This document shows positions 16,580 through 25,199 of a stretch of 64,000 bases of DNA, in pieces (position 1 is the first letter of the stretch; each line of letters begins with the position of its first letter). Made by a program: the position numbers and the translations under genes. The notes under the pieces are model-generated. The model had not been told where the DNA came from and did not search any database. It was given only the letters and a program-made list of their open reading frames with translations. This DNA is from Streptomyces spiroverticillatus (GTDB taxonomy: Bacteria; Actinomycetota; Actinomycetes; Streptomycetales; Streptomycetaceae): positions 1 to 64,000 of the forward strand of contig BMUX01000027.1 of the NCBI GenBank assembly GCA_014650415.1, given 5' to 3'.

Positions 16580-16645
16580 GAACCGCAAGAAGAGGTCAGG
16601 CAAGGAAAGGGCGGAGCTATCCTCTACGTCATCATCGCCTGCGAC

Positions 16646-17173
16646 GTGCTCTTCTGGGTGCTGCTCGGGGCCGGGCTTGCCGCACGCTACGCCCTGGGGC
16701 AGCGTGCGCTCGGCGCGGCGCTGCTGCTGTGCGTGCCGCTGATCGACGTCGTTTTGCTCGTGACGACCGTGCTCAGCGTCCGGGCGGGTGCCGAACCCAC
16801 AATCTGGCACGGGCTGTCCGCCGCGTACCTCGGGCTGACCATCGTGTACGGACACCGCACCGTGCGCTGGGCGGACGCAAAGTTCGCGCACCGGTACCAG
16901 GGTGCGGCCCTGCCGGAGCGGCCCCGGCTCTACGGGCGTGCGGCGGTCGTCGACGCCTGGAGGTCCTGGCTGACCTTCCTGCTGGCATACGCGATCAGTG
17001 CCGGGCTGCTGTTCGGCCTGGTGCTGTTGGTGGGCGGGCTGGACCGAGGCGCGCCCCTGTTGATCTGGCTCAACCCGCTGAGCAAGGTGCTCATTTACAG
17101 CCTGCTCTGGCCGGTGGCGGCGAGCGTGTGGCCCCCGAAGGCACCGACGGGAGTTCCAGCGCCCCAGAAGTGA
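16646..17173 (+). CDS. Four-helix integral membrane protein (5' end uncertain)
   Basis: 175 aa from GTG at 16646, with about four transmembrane helices: LFWVLLGAGLAARYALG, AALLLCVPLIDVVLLVTTVL, LTFLLAYAISAGLLFGLVLL and LLIWLNPLSKVLIYSLLWPV, plus a short basic tail. The frame is open further upstream and encodes ILYVIIACDV, which completes the first helix, but no ATG/GTG/TTG precedes it after a TGA. The natural start may have mutated, or an ATC start after GGCGGAG may be used. The family resembles small uncharacterised membrane proteins of actinobacteria; function is unknown. Confidence 0.55.
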   Translation: MLFWVLLGAGLAARYALGQRALGAALLLCVPLIDVVLLVTTVLSVRAGAEPTIWHGLSAAYLGLTIVYGHRTVRWADAKFAHRYQGAALPERPRLYGRAAVVDAWRSWLTFLLAYAISAGLLFGLVLLVGGLDRGAPLLIWLNPLSKVLIYSLLWPVAASVWPPKAPTGVPAPQK

Positions 17174-17319
17174 CATGTGCGGGCCCTGCGATAGGACTAC
17201 TCACTTCAGAGGAGGTGTTCAAGCGCGGGTGCGATGCCGCCCTGCGTCGCGAAGAGCGCTCAACTTTCCATCCGGGCAGGTAGAACACCCAGGACCGGTG
17301 CGTGGCATGATCGCCCGTT

Positions 17320-17760
17320 ATGGGGAAGCATCAGTGGGGACAGGGGTTCGCCGGCGTGTTGCTGGGGGCCGCTGCCGTCGTGACGGTGAGCGGGTGCAGC
17401 GGGACACCGGCCGAGGCAGATCCGAAGCCGACGACGCAGCAGAAGGTCGTAGACCTGGCCGCGGCAACGACGGCGTATCAGGATGCGGTGACGCAGTTCG
17501 ACTCGACGGACGGGTGTCCCAAGGCTGTGGGGGAGTGCTGGGACAAGATGACCGCGGTTATGAAGCCCGCACGCGAGCTCCGCACGGCCATGAACGGTCA
17601 TCAGGGGACGGGGCCCGCGTTCTGGTCGGAGGCGTACGCGCTGATCGACACCATGGAACGAGGGATGAAAGCCGGGTCGGACAAGTTCACCAACCGGCCG
17701 GATGTTCTCGGATCTGCGCACACCCTCTCCCGGTGGCTGGACGCGCACCCTGTGAAGTGA
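17320..17760 (+). CDS. Small secreted lipoprotein
   Basis: 146 aa. An N-terminal signal with hydrophobic core GFAGVLLGAAAVVTVSGC ends in the lipobox VSGC, with Cys26 as the expected lipid-anchored residue. The mature part is acidic/helical, with two further Cys (DGCPKAVGECWD) that may pair, and an Ala-rich helix (LAAATTAYQDAVTQF). I do not recognise the family. The ribosome site is weak. It stands alone between the membrane protein gene and the toxin-antitoxin pair; a role at the cell envelope is all that can be said. Confidence 0.6.
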   Translation: MGKHQWGQGFAGVLLGAAAVVTVSGCSGTPAEADPKPTTQQKVVDLAAATTAYQDAVTQFDSTDGCPKAVGECWDKMTAVMKPARELRTAMNGHQGTGPAFWSEAYALIDTMERGMKAGSDKFTNRPDVLGSAHTLSRWLDAHPVK

Positions 17761-17898
17761 TCCGCCAGTGGCCACGTTCCACTGGTGCGACGTGTCACGG
17801 TCTCGGGACCGTACATCCGCGCGTGATATGACGCCCGTGGCCCCGTGGCCCCTGCGGGCACGTATGCGGGACCCGCTCGACGGCGTGCCAGCCGTCGA

Positions 17899-18276
17899 TC
17901 AGAGGGTCCATTCCAGCATCACTGCCGCGGTCTGGCGGAAGTCGAGTTGTCCGGCCGCCACCTGTTCCAGGAGGTCGCCGACTTCCTTCGTGCTCACGGA
18001 CACCCGAAGCCCTGAGGCGTGCAGATACGCAGCGGCCACCGCGGCCGCGAAGATCTCGTTGGAGTGTTCCAGGGCGGGCAGCCGGATCAAGGTCTGGAGC
18101 AGTGCGGCAGCACGGTGGTGCGGCTGGTCGTACACCGGGGTGTCCATCACTTGGTAGCAGTGCCTGGACCGGGCGGCCTCCAGTGGACCCCAGTCGACGA
18201 CTTCGGGATCGCCCGGGAGCTCCGCATGGGCGATGCGCAGCAGCCAGGGCACGTCGATCTGCAGGAACATGCTCAC
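17899..18276 (-). CDS. Fic/Doc-family toxin component
   Basis: 125 aa from GTG at 18276 (ATG at 18270 is possible). It resembles the actinobacterial Fic-family toxin-antitoxin toxin: HRAAALLQTLIRLPALEHSN followed by EIFAAAVAAAYLHASGLRVS, where the usual HPFxxGNxR loop is replaced by HSNEIFAAAV. Fic/Doc proteins AMPylate or phosphorylate targets such as EF-Tu; with this degenerate loop the activity is uncertain. The partner antitoxin gene lies just upstream, 6 bases away, giving the normal antitoxin-first order. Confidence 0.65.
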   Translation of the reverse strand: MSMFLQIDVPWLLRIAHAELPGDPEVVDWGPLEAARSRHCYQVMDTPVYDQPHHRAAALLQTLIRLPALEHSNEIFAAAVAAAYLHASGLRVSVSTKEVGDLLEQVAAGQLDFRQTAAVMLEWTL

Positions 18277-18282
18277 CGGGTG

Positions 18283-18510
18283 TCAGGCGGCGTCGGCGTT
18301 GCGGGCAGAGGGGCGGCCGAAGCGCTCCGCGAGGCCTTCCGCGTGCTCGGCCAGGAAGAGACGGGCGCCCTCATGGAAGCGTTCCCGGGCAAGATCGGCG
18401 TCCAGGACCTGGCCGGCGTACGCCTCTGCGGGGACGCGTTTGCGTGCGGCGGCACGCTCAAGCTGCTCGTACGCCTCGTCGCTGATCTCAATGCGGATTT
18501 CCCGGGCCAT
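18283..18510 (-). CDS. Ribbon-helix-helix antitoxin component
   Basis: 75 aa from ATG at 18510. The N-terminus MAREIRIEISDEAYEQLERA shows the beta-strand and first helix of a ribbon-helix-helix DNA-binding fold. A helical, charged C-terminus (RFHEGARLFLAEHAEGLAER) probably embraces the toxin. It is the first gene of a two-gene leftward operon with the Fic-type toxin. Like other antitoxins, it probably autorepresses this operon; no operator is obvious beyond a G/C-rich stretch upstream. Confidence 0.65.
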   Translation of the reverse strand: MAREIRIEISDEAYEQLERAAARKRVPAEAYAGQVLDADLARERFHEGARLFLAEHAEGLAERFGRPSARNADAA

Positions 18511-18753
18511 GCCCCCACGGTAGCCGCCCGGGCGGGCGGGCGGCAGGGGAACGGCGACCGCCGGGGCCGTTCAGAGGAGACGAGGCTACGGCCTTATCGA
18601 GGTGCAACGCAGATGACGGAGCGTAAGAGGTGCCACGCGGCCTGCCGCGCGTGGGCCCGCAAGGCCATACCCTCGGTGCACCAAGCGCCAGATGTTCGGT
18701 CGTGCAGGATTCGAGTTCCTCCGCAAGCGCGTCCTGCTCGCCAAATGACCATG

Positions 18754-19212
18754 TCAGCGGGCCTGATCCGACTGTCTGTGATCGTCATCGATCCTGCGGG
18801 GCATCACGCCGAGGATCAGAGCTTCGAGGGCGTGCGGCATGGACCCGAAGCTGGCGACCCAGGTCTCGACAAGGAGGATCTCACTGTCCTCATCGATACC
18901 GAGAAAGAACCTGCCGTGATCGAGCTCGCCGAGCGGGAAGAGACGTCTCCCCAAGGAGTCGCTCCACTCGGAGAACCGGTCATCCTCTCCCCAAACCAGC
19001 TCCGGGTCCAGCTCGAATGGTTCCCGGGCGCGGTTGATTCCCGGGCCGCCGATGTTCACGGTCAGCCCTCCGAACTCCTGGAGAAACTGCTCGGCAGCGT
19101 CATGCATGACGATCCCGACCGCTTCGAACCTGGACCGCCAGCCGGTCGTGTCGACCCGGCTGCCCGCCGTCCATCCAGAAGCCTCCAGAACCTCCGGCGA
19201 CCACTGGCTCAT
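18754..19212 (-). CDS. SUKH-family (SUKH-3-like) protein, possible immunity protein
   Basis: 152 aa from ATG at 19212 (MSQWSPEVLEASGWTAGSRV). The pattern FEAVGIVMHDAAEQFLQEFG, GGLTVNIGGPGI, PELVWGEDDRFSEWSDSLGR and GRFFLGIDEDSEILLVETWV matches the SUKH-3 superfamily, many of which neutralise polymorphic toxins. No toxin with an Rhs, PrsW or YD-repeat carrier is next to it, so it may be an orphan immunity gene or a general regulator. The upstream in-frame extension is not coding-like. Confidence 0.65.
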   Translation of the reverse strand: MSQWSPEVLEASGWTAGSRVDTTGWRSRFEAVGIVMHDAAEQFLQEFGGLTVNIGGPGINRAREPFELDPELVWGEDDRFSEWSDSLGRRLFPLGELDHGRFFLGIDEDSEILLVETWVASFGSMPHALEALILGVMPRRIDDDHRQSDQAR

Positions 19213-19346
19213 GACAGGCACACCCCCAGCTTGAAGCTTGAGGCGATCATCCCAGCAGACGACCCGAGAGAGAACAGCGTGTGACCGCACCACAAGAAGT
19301 GGACCAGAGCCCCACATCAGCTACAAAGCCAGTCTGACCGACCCCG

Positions 19347-19784
19347 TCAAACCAGGCAAAACTCGTTACCTTCCGGGTCTGCCATCACCACGTGATCCGG
19401 CCTGCCCTGCAACTCGTCCTCGCGGACCACGGTCGCGCCCGCAGCGGTCAACCGCTCCACCGCCTCGACCACGCGGGGCCAGCGCACCTCCCACGGGGTT
19501 TCACGGCCGCCACCAACTCGCACGTCGATATGCAGCCGGTTCTTCGCCACCTTCGGCTCCGGGACCTTCAGGAAGGACAAGGTGGGGCCCACTCCGTCCG
19601 GATCTGAAAGGTACGCCCCGTCATCCCACTCGTCTTCCGGAACCTCATGATGCGAGAACCACTCCTCCCAGCTCCCGAACCCTGCGGGCGCGGGCTTCTC
19701 CTGGTAGCCCAACGCCAGCGCCCAGAACGCGGCCAGCTTCCCCGGGTACGCGCAGTCGATCGTCAAGCTCCACTCGGTCCTCAT
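19347..19784 (-). CDS. VOC-family (Glyoxalase_6) protein
   Basis: 145 aa from ATG at 19784 (MRTEWSLTIDCAYPGKLAAF). It shows WALALGYQEKPAPAGFGSWE, DPDGVGPTLSFLKVPEPKVA, KNRLHIDVRVGGGRE, EAVERLTAAGATVVREDEL and the closing VMADPEGNEFCLV. It is longer than the VOC protein at 7124 but shares the KNR(L/V)H(V/I)D and DPEGNEFC signatures. The metal ligand pattern is incomplete, so it may bind rather than convert its ligand. It lies alone; no operon partner is apparent. Confidence 0.75.
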   Translation of the reverse strand: MRTEWSLTIDCAYPGKLAAFWALALGYQEKPAPAGFGSWEEWFSHHEVPEDEWDDGAYLSDPDGVGPTLSFLKVPEPKVAKNRLHIDVRVGGGRETPWEVRWPRVVEAVERLTAAGATVVREDELQGRPDHVVMADPEGNEFCLV

Positions 19785-20018
19785 GAGCCCTCCCCAGTCG
19801 GATGAACCGACTGTAGCGCGCACCTCCGACACCTGCTGACTGCTGCCTCAAGCGTGCGCTGCCGGGTCTGCTCGAAGAGCCGAGCCCTGAGTGTTGCCGA
19901 TGGTGGGGGCGGGGGCGGGCTGGCAGCTGTCGCTCGTTCGCTTTTCGGTAACTCGGTTCGGCGCTAAGGGGAGTTGTTCTATTTTTGATCCCCTCAAGCT
20001 TCGACGGGGGACTGCCGC

Positions 20019-20351
20019 ATGGCCACATACGAGATCGCGCACATCCGCACCTGGCGGCCGCCCATGCCCGAAGCGGTTCGCGCTGCCGAGCCGCGGCCCG
20101 GGTGGCCGGGCCGACACGCTTCCGACGAAGCAGGGCTGCGCACGCAGGAAGCCGCAGGACGCAAGGCTCCTCTTCCTGGGGGCCTGACGGTGCCGGATGC
20201 GGACGGCAACGTGGTCGCGTACGACGGGGTGCCGTACCGCAGCTTCGTCAACCGCCGTGACCGCAGTGCCTGCTCGACGCCGGTTGGACCGCTGGTGGAC
20301 GCCGTCAACAGATGGTTCGGCCACCAGCTGAGCCTCAGTCTGAAGGGCTGA
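20019..20351 (+). CDS. Hypothetical small protein before the kinase-MFS gene
   Basis: 110 aa from ATG at 20019 (MATYEIAHIRTWRPPMPEAV). The C-terminal half, GGLTVPDADGNVVAYDGVPY followed by RSFVNRRD, looks like a compact folded domain; the middle is Gly/Arg/Pro-rich. Third positions are G/C-rich as in real genes here. It ends 10 bases before the GTG of the kinase-MFS gene on the same strand and so may be its operon partner. I do not recognise a family; low coding certainty. Confidence 0.4.
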   Translation: MATYEIAHIRTWRPPMPEAVRAAEPRPGWPGRHASDEAGLRTQEAAGRKAPLPGGLTVPDADGNVVAYDGVPYRSFVNRRDRSACSTPVGPLVDAVNRWFGHQLSLSLKG

Positions 20352-20361
20352 TCTCTTCATC

Positions 20362-23241
20362 GTGGAACAGCTGACAGAGCAGGACCCCATACACATCGGC
20401 CCCTACCGTCTGATAGCCCGCCTCGGCGAGGGCGGAATGGGCCTGGTCTATCTGGGCCGGTCCGATCTCGGCCGCACGGTTGCGGTGAAGGTGGTGCAGG
20501 CCGACCATGCTCAGCACCCGGAATTCCGCAAGCGGTTCACTCGCGAGGTCGCCGCGGCCAGGCGGGTGGGCGGCAACTGGACGGCCGCGGTGCTGGACGC
20601 GGACACCGAGGCGGCCGTGCCCTGGGTCGCGACCCAGTACATCCCCGGCCCCGACCTGACCACGGTGGTCGGCAAGGAATTCGGTCCGCTGCCCGAGCAC
20701 TCGGTCCGGACCCTGGCCAACCGTCTCGCCCTCGCCCTGCAGACGGTGCACGAGGCGGGCCTGATCCACCGCGACCTGAAGCCGTCGAATGTGCTGGTGA
20801 CCGTCGACGGTCCCCGGGCCATCGACTTCGGGATCGCCCGAGCCCTCGACAGCATCGGTGGGGACAGTCTGCTCACCCGTACCGGCATGCTGATCGGTTC
20901 CCCCGGTTTCATGTCTCCGGAGCAGGTCCGGGGCCATGAACTCACCTCGGCCAGTGACGTCTTCTGCCTGGGCGCGGTGCTCGTCTACGCCGCCACGGGA
21001 CGCCTTCTCTTCGGCGCCACGGACACCGGACTGAACGCGCATCTGTTCCGGATCGCCGAAGAGGAGGCGGACCTCACCGGCGTACCCGATGCGCTCCTCG
21101 CGCTCGTGCGGGCGTGTCTGAACAAGGACCCGGCGATGCGGCCCACGCCCGCACAGGTGATCGAGGCCACGGCCACGGACCGGGCCGAGGAATGGCTGCC
21201 CGGGCCCGTACTCGCCCAACTGGGGCGCCGGGCAGCGGAGGTGCTGGACTTCACCCCGCAGCCGCGGGGCGTACGGCTGGACCCCCGGGCCCACGCGGAC
21301 TCCTCGGCCGCGCGGCCCCAGCCGACCTCGTACCCCCTGCCGCCGGCTGCGGCGCCGGCTCCGCATGATCCGACGGCCCGGGTGAATGCCCGGCCCGTGG
21401 CGGGATTCGGATCACCGGCGACCTCGCTGCCCGACGCCCGCCCCGCACCCGCACCCGTACGTGCACCCTCGGGGCCGGCGGGCGATGACGGGGGGCCTCA
21501 CAGCAGGCGCCGGTGGGGCCTCGGCATGGGCCTCCTTGCGCAACTGGCAGTGCTGCTCGACGTGTCGACGACACTGCCCGGCATGCTGTACAGCGCTGAC
21601 GTGGAACTTGGCTTGCGTTCCGCGCAGTGGATGTACGTCGGCAATGCTCTCGCCTTCGGTGCGCTGCTGCTGGTCGGCGGGCACTTGGCGGACCACCTCG
21701 GCCGCAAACCGGTGCTGCTGATCGGCCTGAGCGGTTTCGCGCTGAGTACTGCGGCGGCGGCAGCGTCTCCCGTGCCTGCCGTACTTGTCTGGAGCCAGGT
21801 CCTCAAGGGCGCGTTCGCAGCGCTGATCATCCCGGCCTCCCTCGGTCTGGTCGCCGCCCAGTTCACCCGGACGCGTTCGCGCAGGAAGGCCATTGGGATC
21901 TATGCCGTGATCGGCGTCGGCGGTTCCGCTCTGGTGGTGCCGTTCACCTCTTTGCTGGCCGACTGGCGCGTGTCTCTGTACGTCACGGTCGGGCTGGCTC
22001 TCATCGCCCTTCTCGGTACCGTGACCCTGGTCCGCGACCTGTCCGGCCGACGCACCTCCGCCGGTTTCGACGCCCCCGGCGCATGGTTGAGCACGCTCGG
22101 TGTCGCTGTCCTTGTCTTCGGCCTCGCGGAGACCGTGGCCGTCGGATGGGGAGCTCCCCTCCCCTCCCTGTCTCTCGTGGCCGGCATCCTCCTGATCGCG
22201 GCCTTCGCCCGGCGGCAGTCGAAGGTCCGGAGCGCGATCCTGCCGAGCTACCCGACCAAGGGCCGCGACAGTTTCGGCGCGGTGCTCGGCCTGTTCATGA
22301 TCGGCTTGGCCCTGTCGGCCGCGATCGTCTACCTCAAGGACTTCCTGAACGCCAACGTTGGACACGTGCCCACGGTCGTGACCTTCCTGCTGTTGCCCTC
22401 TTCGTGCTTCGTCGGCTCCTTGCTCATTGCCGCCAGGCTGCTGCCCCGCGTCGGGCCGCGCCCCCTGCTGGTGTCGGGTCTGCTCGTTGCGGCGGTCGGT
22501 CCGCTCATCCAACTGGCCACGGGGGAATCCGTCGCAGGCACCTACCCCACCGTGATCTGCCTCGGCCTGGGCATCGGCATCGCGGGCACGGTGCTCTACT
22601 CGACCGTCATGGACGGCATCGCCGCACACGACTCCGGCGGACGGGCCGGGCTCATCGCGCTGAGCCAGCTCGTGGGCGCCAAACTCAGTTTCGCGCTGCT
22701 GGCCGGAGCCGGAGCCGGACATGAAGTCTGGTTCACCTACGTGGAAAGCGGTCCGCCGCTCCTGTACCTGGAGGCCGGGTCCCTGCTGGTCGCGGCGTTG
22801 ACCGCAGGACTGATGGTCAGGGCGAGGCCCTCGGACGGGGACGCCGACAGCGGACAGGAGCCGCACCCGGCGGGCCGGCCGACGGCACCGGGCCGCACGG
22901 CAGCCAACGGCCTGCTGTTCGTCCAGAACGGCCGCGTCACACGCATACCGACGGAGTTTCGCGGGATGGATCTGCTCCAGGAGATCAGCCACCTGCTGCG
23001 GTCCGAGAACGTCACGATGACCAGGCTCGGCACAGACCTGACCCTCTGGCACACCGTCGGCGCCGGAACTCCCAATCCGGTCGCGAGCCGTCTCATGGCC
23101 GAGCACGGCTTCGAGCCGGTCACCGGAGCTGCGATTGTGGCCGGTCCGGTGATCAGCCGCACCCCGTTCCCGCTGGACAGCGAGGCGGCCGAGGGCCTCG
23201 CGTTCCGGCTGGAGCAGTGGCCAGCAGGCGACCAGCCCTGA
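20362..23241 (+). CDS. Ser/Thr protein kinase fused to an MFS transporter
   Basis: 959 aa from GTG at 20362. Residues 10-275 form a Hanks-type kinase: glycine loop GEGGMG (22-27), Lys43 in VAVKVV, catalytic HRDLKPSN (136-143, Asp138), DFG (155-157) and SPEQ (185-188). A Pro/Ala-rich linker (about 305-380) follows. From about 385 to 820 lies a DHA2-like MFS transporter with 12-14 helices, including the loop motif GGHLADHLGRKPVLLIG. A soluble tail of about 100 residues (NGLLFVQNGRVTRIPTEF, GMDLLQEISHLLRS) ends the protein. There are no PASTA repeats; the transporter replaces the usual sensor. It is probably a membrane protein whose transport or substrate sensing is coupled to phosphorylation. 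Confidence 0.85.
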   Translation: MEQLTEQDPIHIGPYRLIARLGEGGMGLVYLGRSDLGRTVAVKVVQADHAQHPEFRKRFTREVAAARRVGGNWTAAVLDADTEAAVPWVATQYIPGPDLTTVVGKEFGPLPEHSVRTLANRLALALQTVHEAGLIHRDLKPSNVLVTVDGPRAIDFGIARALDSIGGDSLLTRTGMLIGSPGFMSPEQVRGHELTSASDVFCLGAVLVYAATGRLLFGATDTGLNAHLFRIAEEEADLTGVPDALLALVRACLNKDPAMRPTPAQVIEATATDRAEEWLPGPVLAQLGRRAAEVLDFTPQPRGVRLDPRAHADSSAARPQPTSYPLPPAAAPAPHDPTARVNARPVAGFGSPATSLPDARPAPAPVRAPSGPAGDDGGPHSRRRWGLGMGLLAQLAVLLDVSTTLPGMLYSADVELGLRSAQWMYVGNALAFGALLLVGGHLADHLGRKPVLLIGLSGFALSTAAAAASPVPAVLVWSQVLKGAFAALIIPASLGLVAAQFTRTRSRRKAIGIYAVIGVGGSALVVPFTSLLADWRVSLYVTVGLALIALLGTVTLVRDLSGRRTSAGFDAPGAWLSTLGVAVLVFGLAETVAVGWGAPLPSLSLVAGILLIAAFARRQSKVRSAILPSYPTKGRDSFGAVLGLFMIGLALSAAIVYLKDFLNANVGHVPTVVTFLLLPSSCFVGSLLIAARLLPRVGPRPLLVSGLLVAAVGPLIQLATGESVAGTYPTVICLGLGIGIAGTVLYSTVMDGIAAHDSGGRAGLIALSQLVGAKLSFALLAGAGAGHEVWFTYVESGPPLLYLEAGSLLVAALTAGLMVRARPSDGDADSGQEPHPAGRPTAPGRTAANGLLFVQNGRVTRIPTEFRGMDLLQEISHLLRSENVTMTRLGTDLTLWHTVGAGTPNPVASRLMAEHGFEPVTGAAIVAGPVISRTPFPLDSEAAEGLAFRLEQWPAGDQP

Positions 23242-23264
23242 CGAATCCGTTGCCGATCAATCCA

Positions 23265-25068
23265 TGAGCGACTCTGTCGGAAATCTTGAGGACTTCAGGC
23301 GCGGTGGCTCGATCGGCGGGCATGCTCGGGGTGGTTCATCAGGTCGACGGCCGTACGTGAGGTGCCCGATGTCCATCCGTCCGTGCTCCTGTCTCCAGAT
23401 CCCGCCCTGACTGCGCGGGTGGCTCGGGCGGGCAATCCCGGTGGGGCGACAGCGATATGGGTGCGGGACCGGCTGGATGGCTTGTGGCGGGACGAGGATT
23501 TCGTGGCCTGGTATCCGCAGAATGGCCGGCCGGGCATGCCTCCGGCCCAGCTGGCCACGGTCTGTGTGCTGCGTTCCTGCACGGGCTGTCCGACTGACAG
23601 GCGGCCGAGGCGGTCCGGTGCAGGATCGATTTCAAGTACGCCCTGGGCCTGGAACTTGACGATCCCGGCTTCCACCACGGTGTGCTGTCCGACTTCCGTG
23701 ACCGGCTGGCCCAGGGGGACCGGGCAGATGGCCTGCTGGATCTCATGCTGGAGCGTTTGAGGACGGCTGGGCTGGTCAAGGAGCGCGGACGGCAGCGCAC
23801 CGACTCCGCACATGTCCTGGCCACAGCATGGGAGTTGACTCGGCGGGAGCCGGTCACTGAGGCGGTTCGGGCGGCCGTGGAAGAAGTGGCCCGCGACGTG
23901 CCCCAGGTGCTGGACCGCCTGGTGACGGCCGAGTGGGGCGAACGGTACGGGCGGCCGGTGCCAATGTGCAGCCAGCCCAGTCACCCCGTTGCTCGGCTCA
24001 CCCGAACCGGCCTGGATGCCCGTGACCTACTCGGATGCTTCCAGGAGTGTCGCCCCCGCCGGGACTTGGGACCGATGTTGGAAGTGCTGCGGCAGATCAT
24101 GGTGCAGCACTTCGTCGTCGATGCCCGCGGGCGGTTTCGGCCGCGCACACAGCGGGACGGGCCGGCACCGGGCAGGATCTGAATCGAGTCGCCTACGAAA
24201 CCGAGGCCCGGTGGGTCCTTCGGGGCGACACGCGCTGGACCGGATACCTCACCCACGTCACGAGACCTGCGACGAGACGAGCATCAACGTGATCACGGAC
24301 GTGGCTACCGTGGCGTCCGCGGCGGACAGCACTGCCCTGCCCGGCATCCACGCCCGGCTCCGGCGTCGCCGTCTGCTGCCCGCGCAGCACCTGGTCGACG
24401 GTGGCCACACCTTTGTCCGCCTGCTCGACGCTGCCGCCCGCGACCACCGTGTTGATCTAGCCGGGCCTCTGAACCGGGGCAACCTGCAAAGGAGCAGACG
24501 CGAAAAGGGCTTCGCCCGCGAGGACTTCACCATCGACTTCAACCAACGCCAGGTCACCTGCCCCGCAGGTCAGACCAGCCGGACCTGGCTGGAACCACCG
24601 TCCATGGCCCCCTGCACGGTCGTCCGCTTCCACGGCACGCAGTGCAACCCCTGTCATCACCGCCTTTCATGTGTGCCCGGTCGCTCCGTACGCACTGTGC
24701 ACTTCCTCCCGCGCCACCTCCGTGAACTCCTGACAAGTCATCGTGCTGACCCGCACGACCACCAGCGGCGGCGCCTCTACGCCTCCCGCTCCGGCGTCGA
24801 AGGAACGGTGAACGAGTTCGTCAACAACCATCAGACGCGGCGCTGCCGCTACCGCGGCTTGGCCAGGACTCACGTCCAGCACGTCCTGACCGCCATCGCC
24901 GTCAACATGGAGCGCCTCGCCCAACAAGAACCCGCCACTTCCACCCACCGTCCCGGGCGACCCACAGCGTTCCAGCAGTACCTCGAAGCCCGCGGGCTGC
25001 CCAGACCCCTCTGGTTGGTGCCAAGGCAAGTGACCGTGGAACCTCACGATTCCCGACAGAGTCGCTCA
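23265..25068 (+). mobile_element. IS1182-family insertion sequence, decayed
   Basis: Imperfect terminal inverted repeats, 20 of 21 matching: TGAGCGACTCTGTCGGAAAT... at 23265-23285 and its complement at 25048-25068. They enclose a rightward transposase broken by several frameshifts. The flanks read CCA before and CTGG after, consistent with insertion at a palindromic target as known for this family. It starts only 23 bases after the kinase-MFS stop codon, so it may have altered that gene's terminator. Confidence 0.75.
23369..25040 (+). pseudogene. IS1182-family transposase with multiple frameshifts
   Basis: Successive frames give ATAIWVRDRLDGLWRDEDFV and PQNGRPGMPPAQLATVCVL; then RCRIDFKYALGLELD in another frame; SDFRDRLAQGDRADGLLDLM and ERGRQRTDSAHVLATAWELT to PGRI; VAYETEARWVLRGDTRWTGY; and finally TCDETSINVITDVATVASAA, LLPAQHLVDGGHTF, SGVEGTVNEFVNNHQTRRCR and HVQHVLTAIAVNMERLAQQE. 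Together these cover a complete IS1182 transposase, with the DDE residues in TDS, VDGG and EGTVNEF. At least four frame breaks make it non-functional. Confidence 0.8.
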
Positions 25069-25199
25069 CTGGTCCGGGTGCACTGGGCCGATTGGTCCAC
25101 TCGGCGAGCCGGACGGCACCGGCCGGGCCTCGGAGTTGCTCCGCGAGGGAGGGCATGGGGGAGGCGCGGGAGGCCAACGATGCCACGCCGCCGGAGCGA

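Noticed and set aside
18690..18745. T-arm-like GGATTCGAGTTCC suggesting a tRNA remnant or attachment site
   Set aside because: No acceptor, D or anticodon stem could be matched around it.
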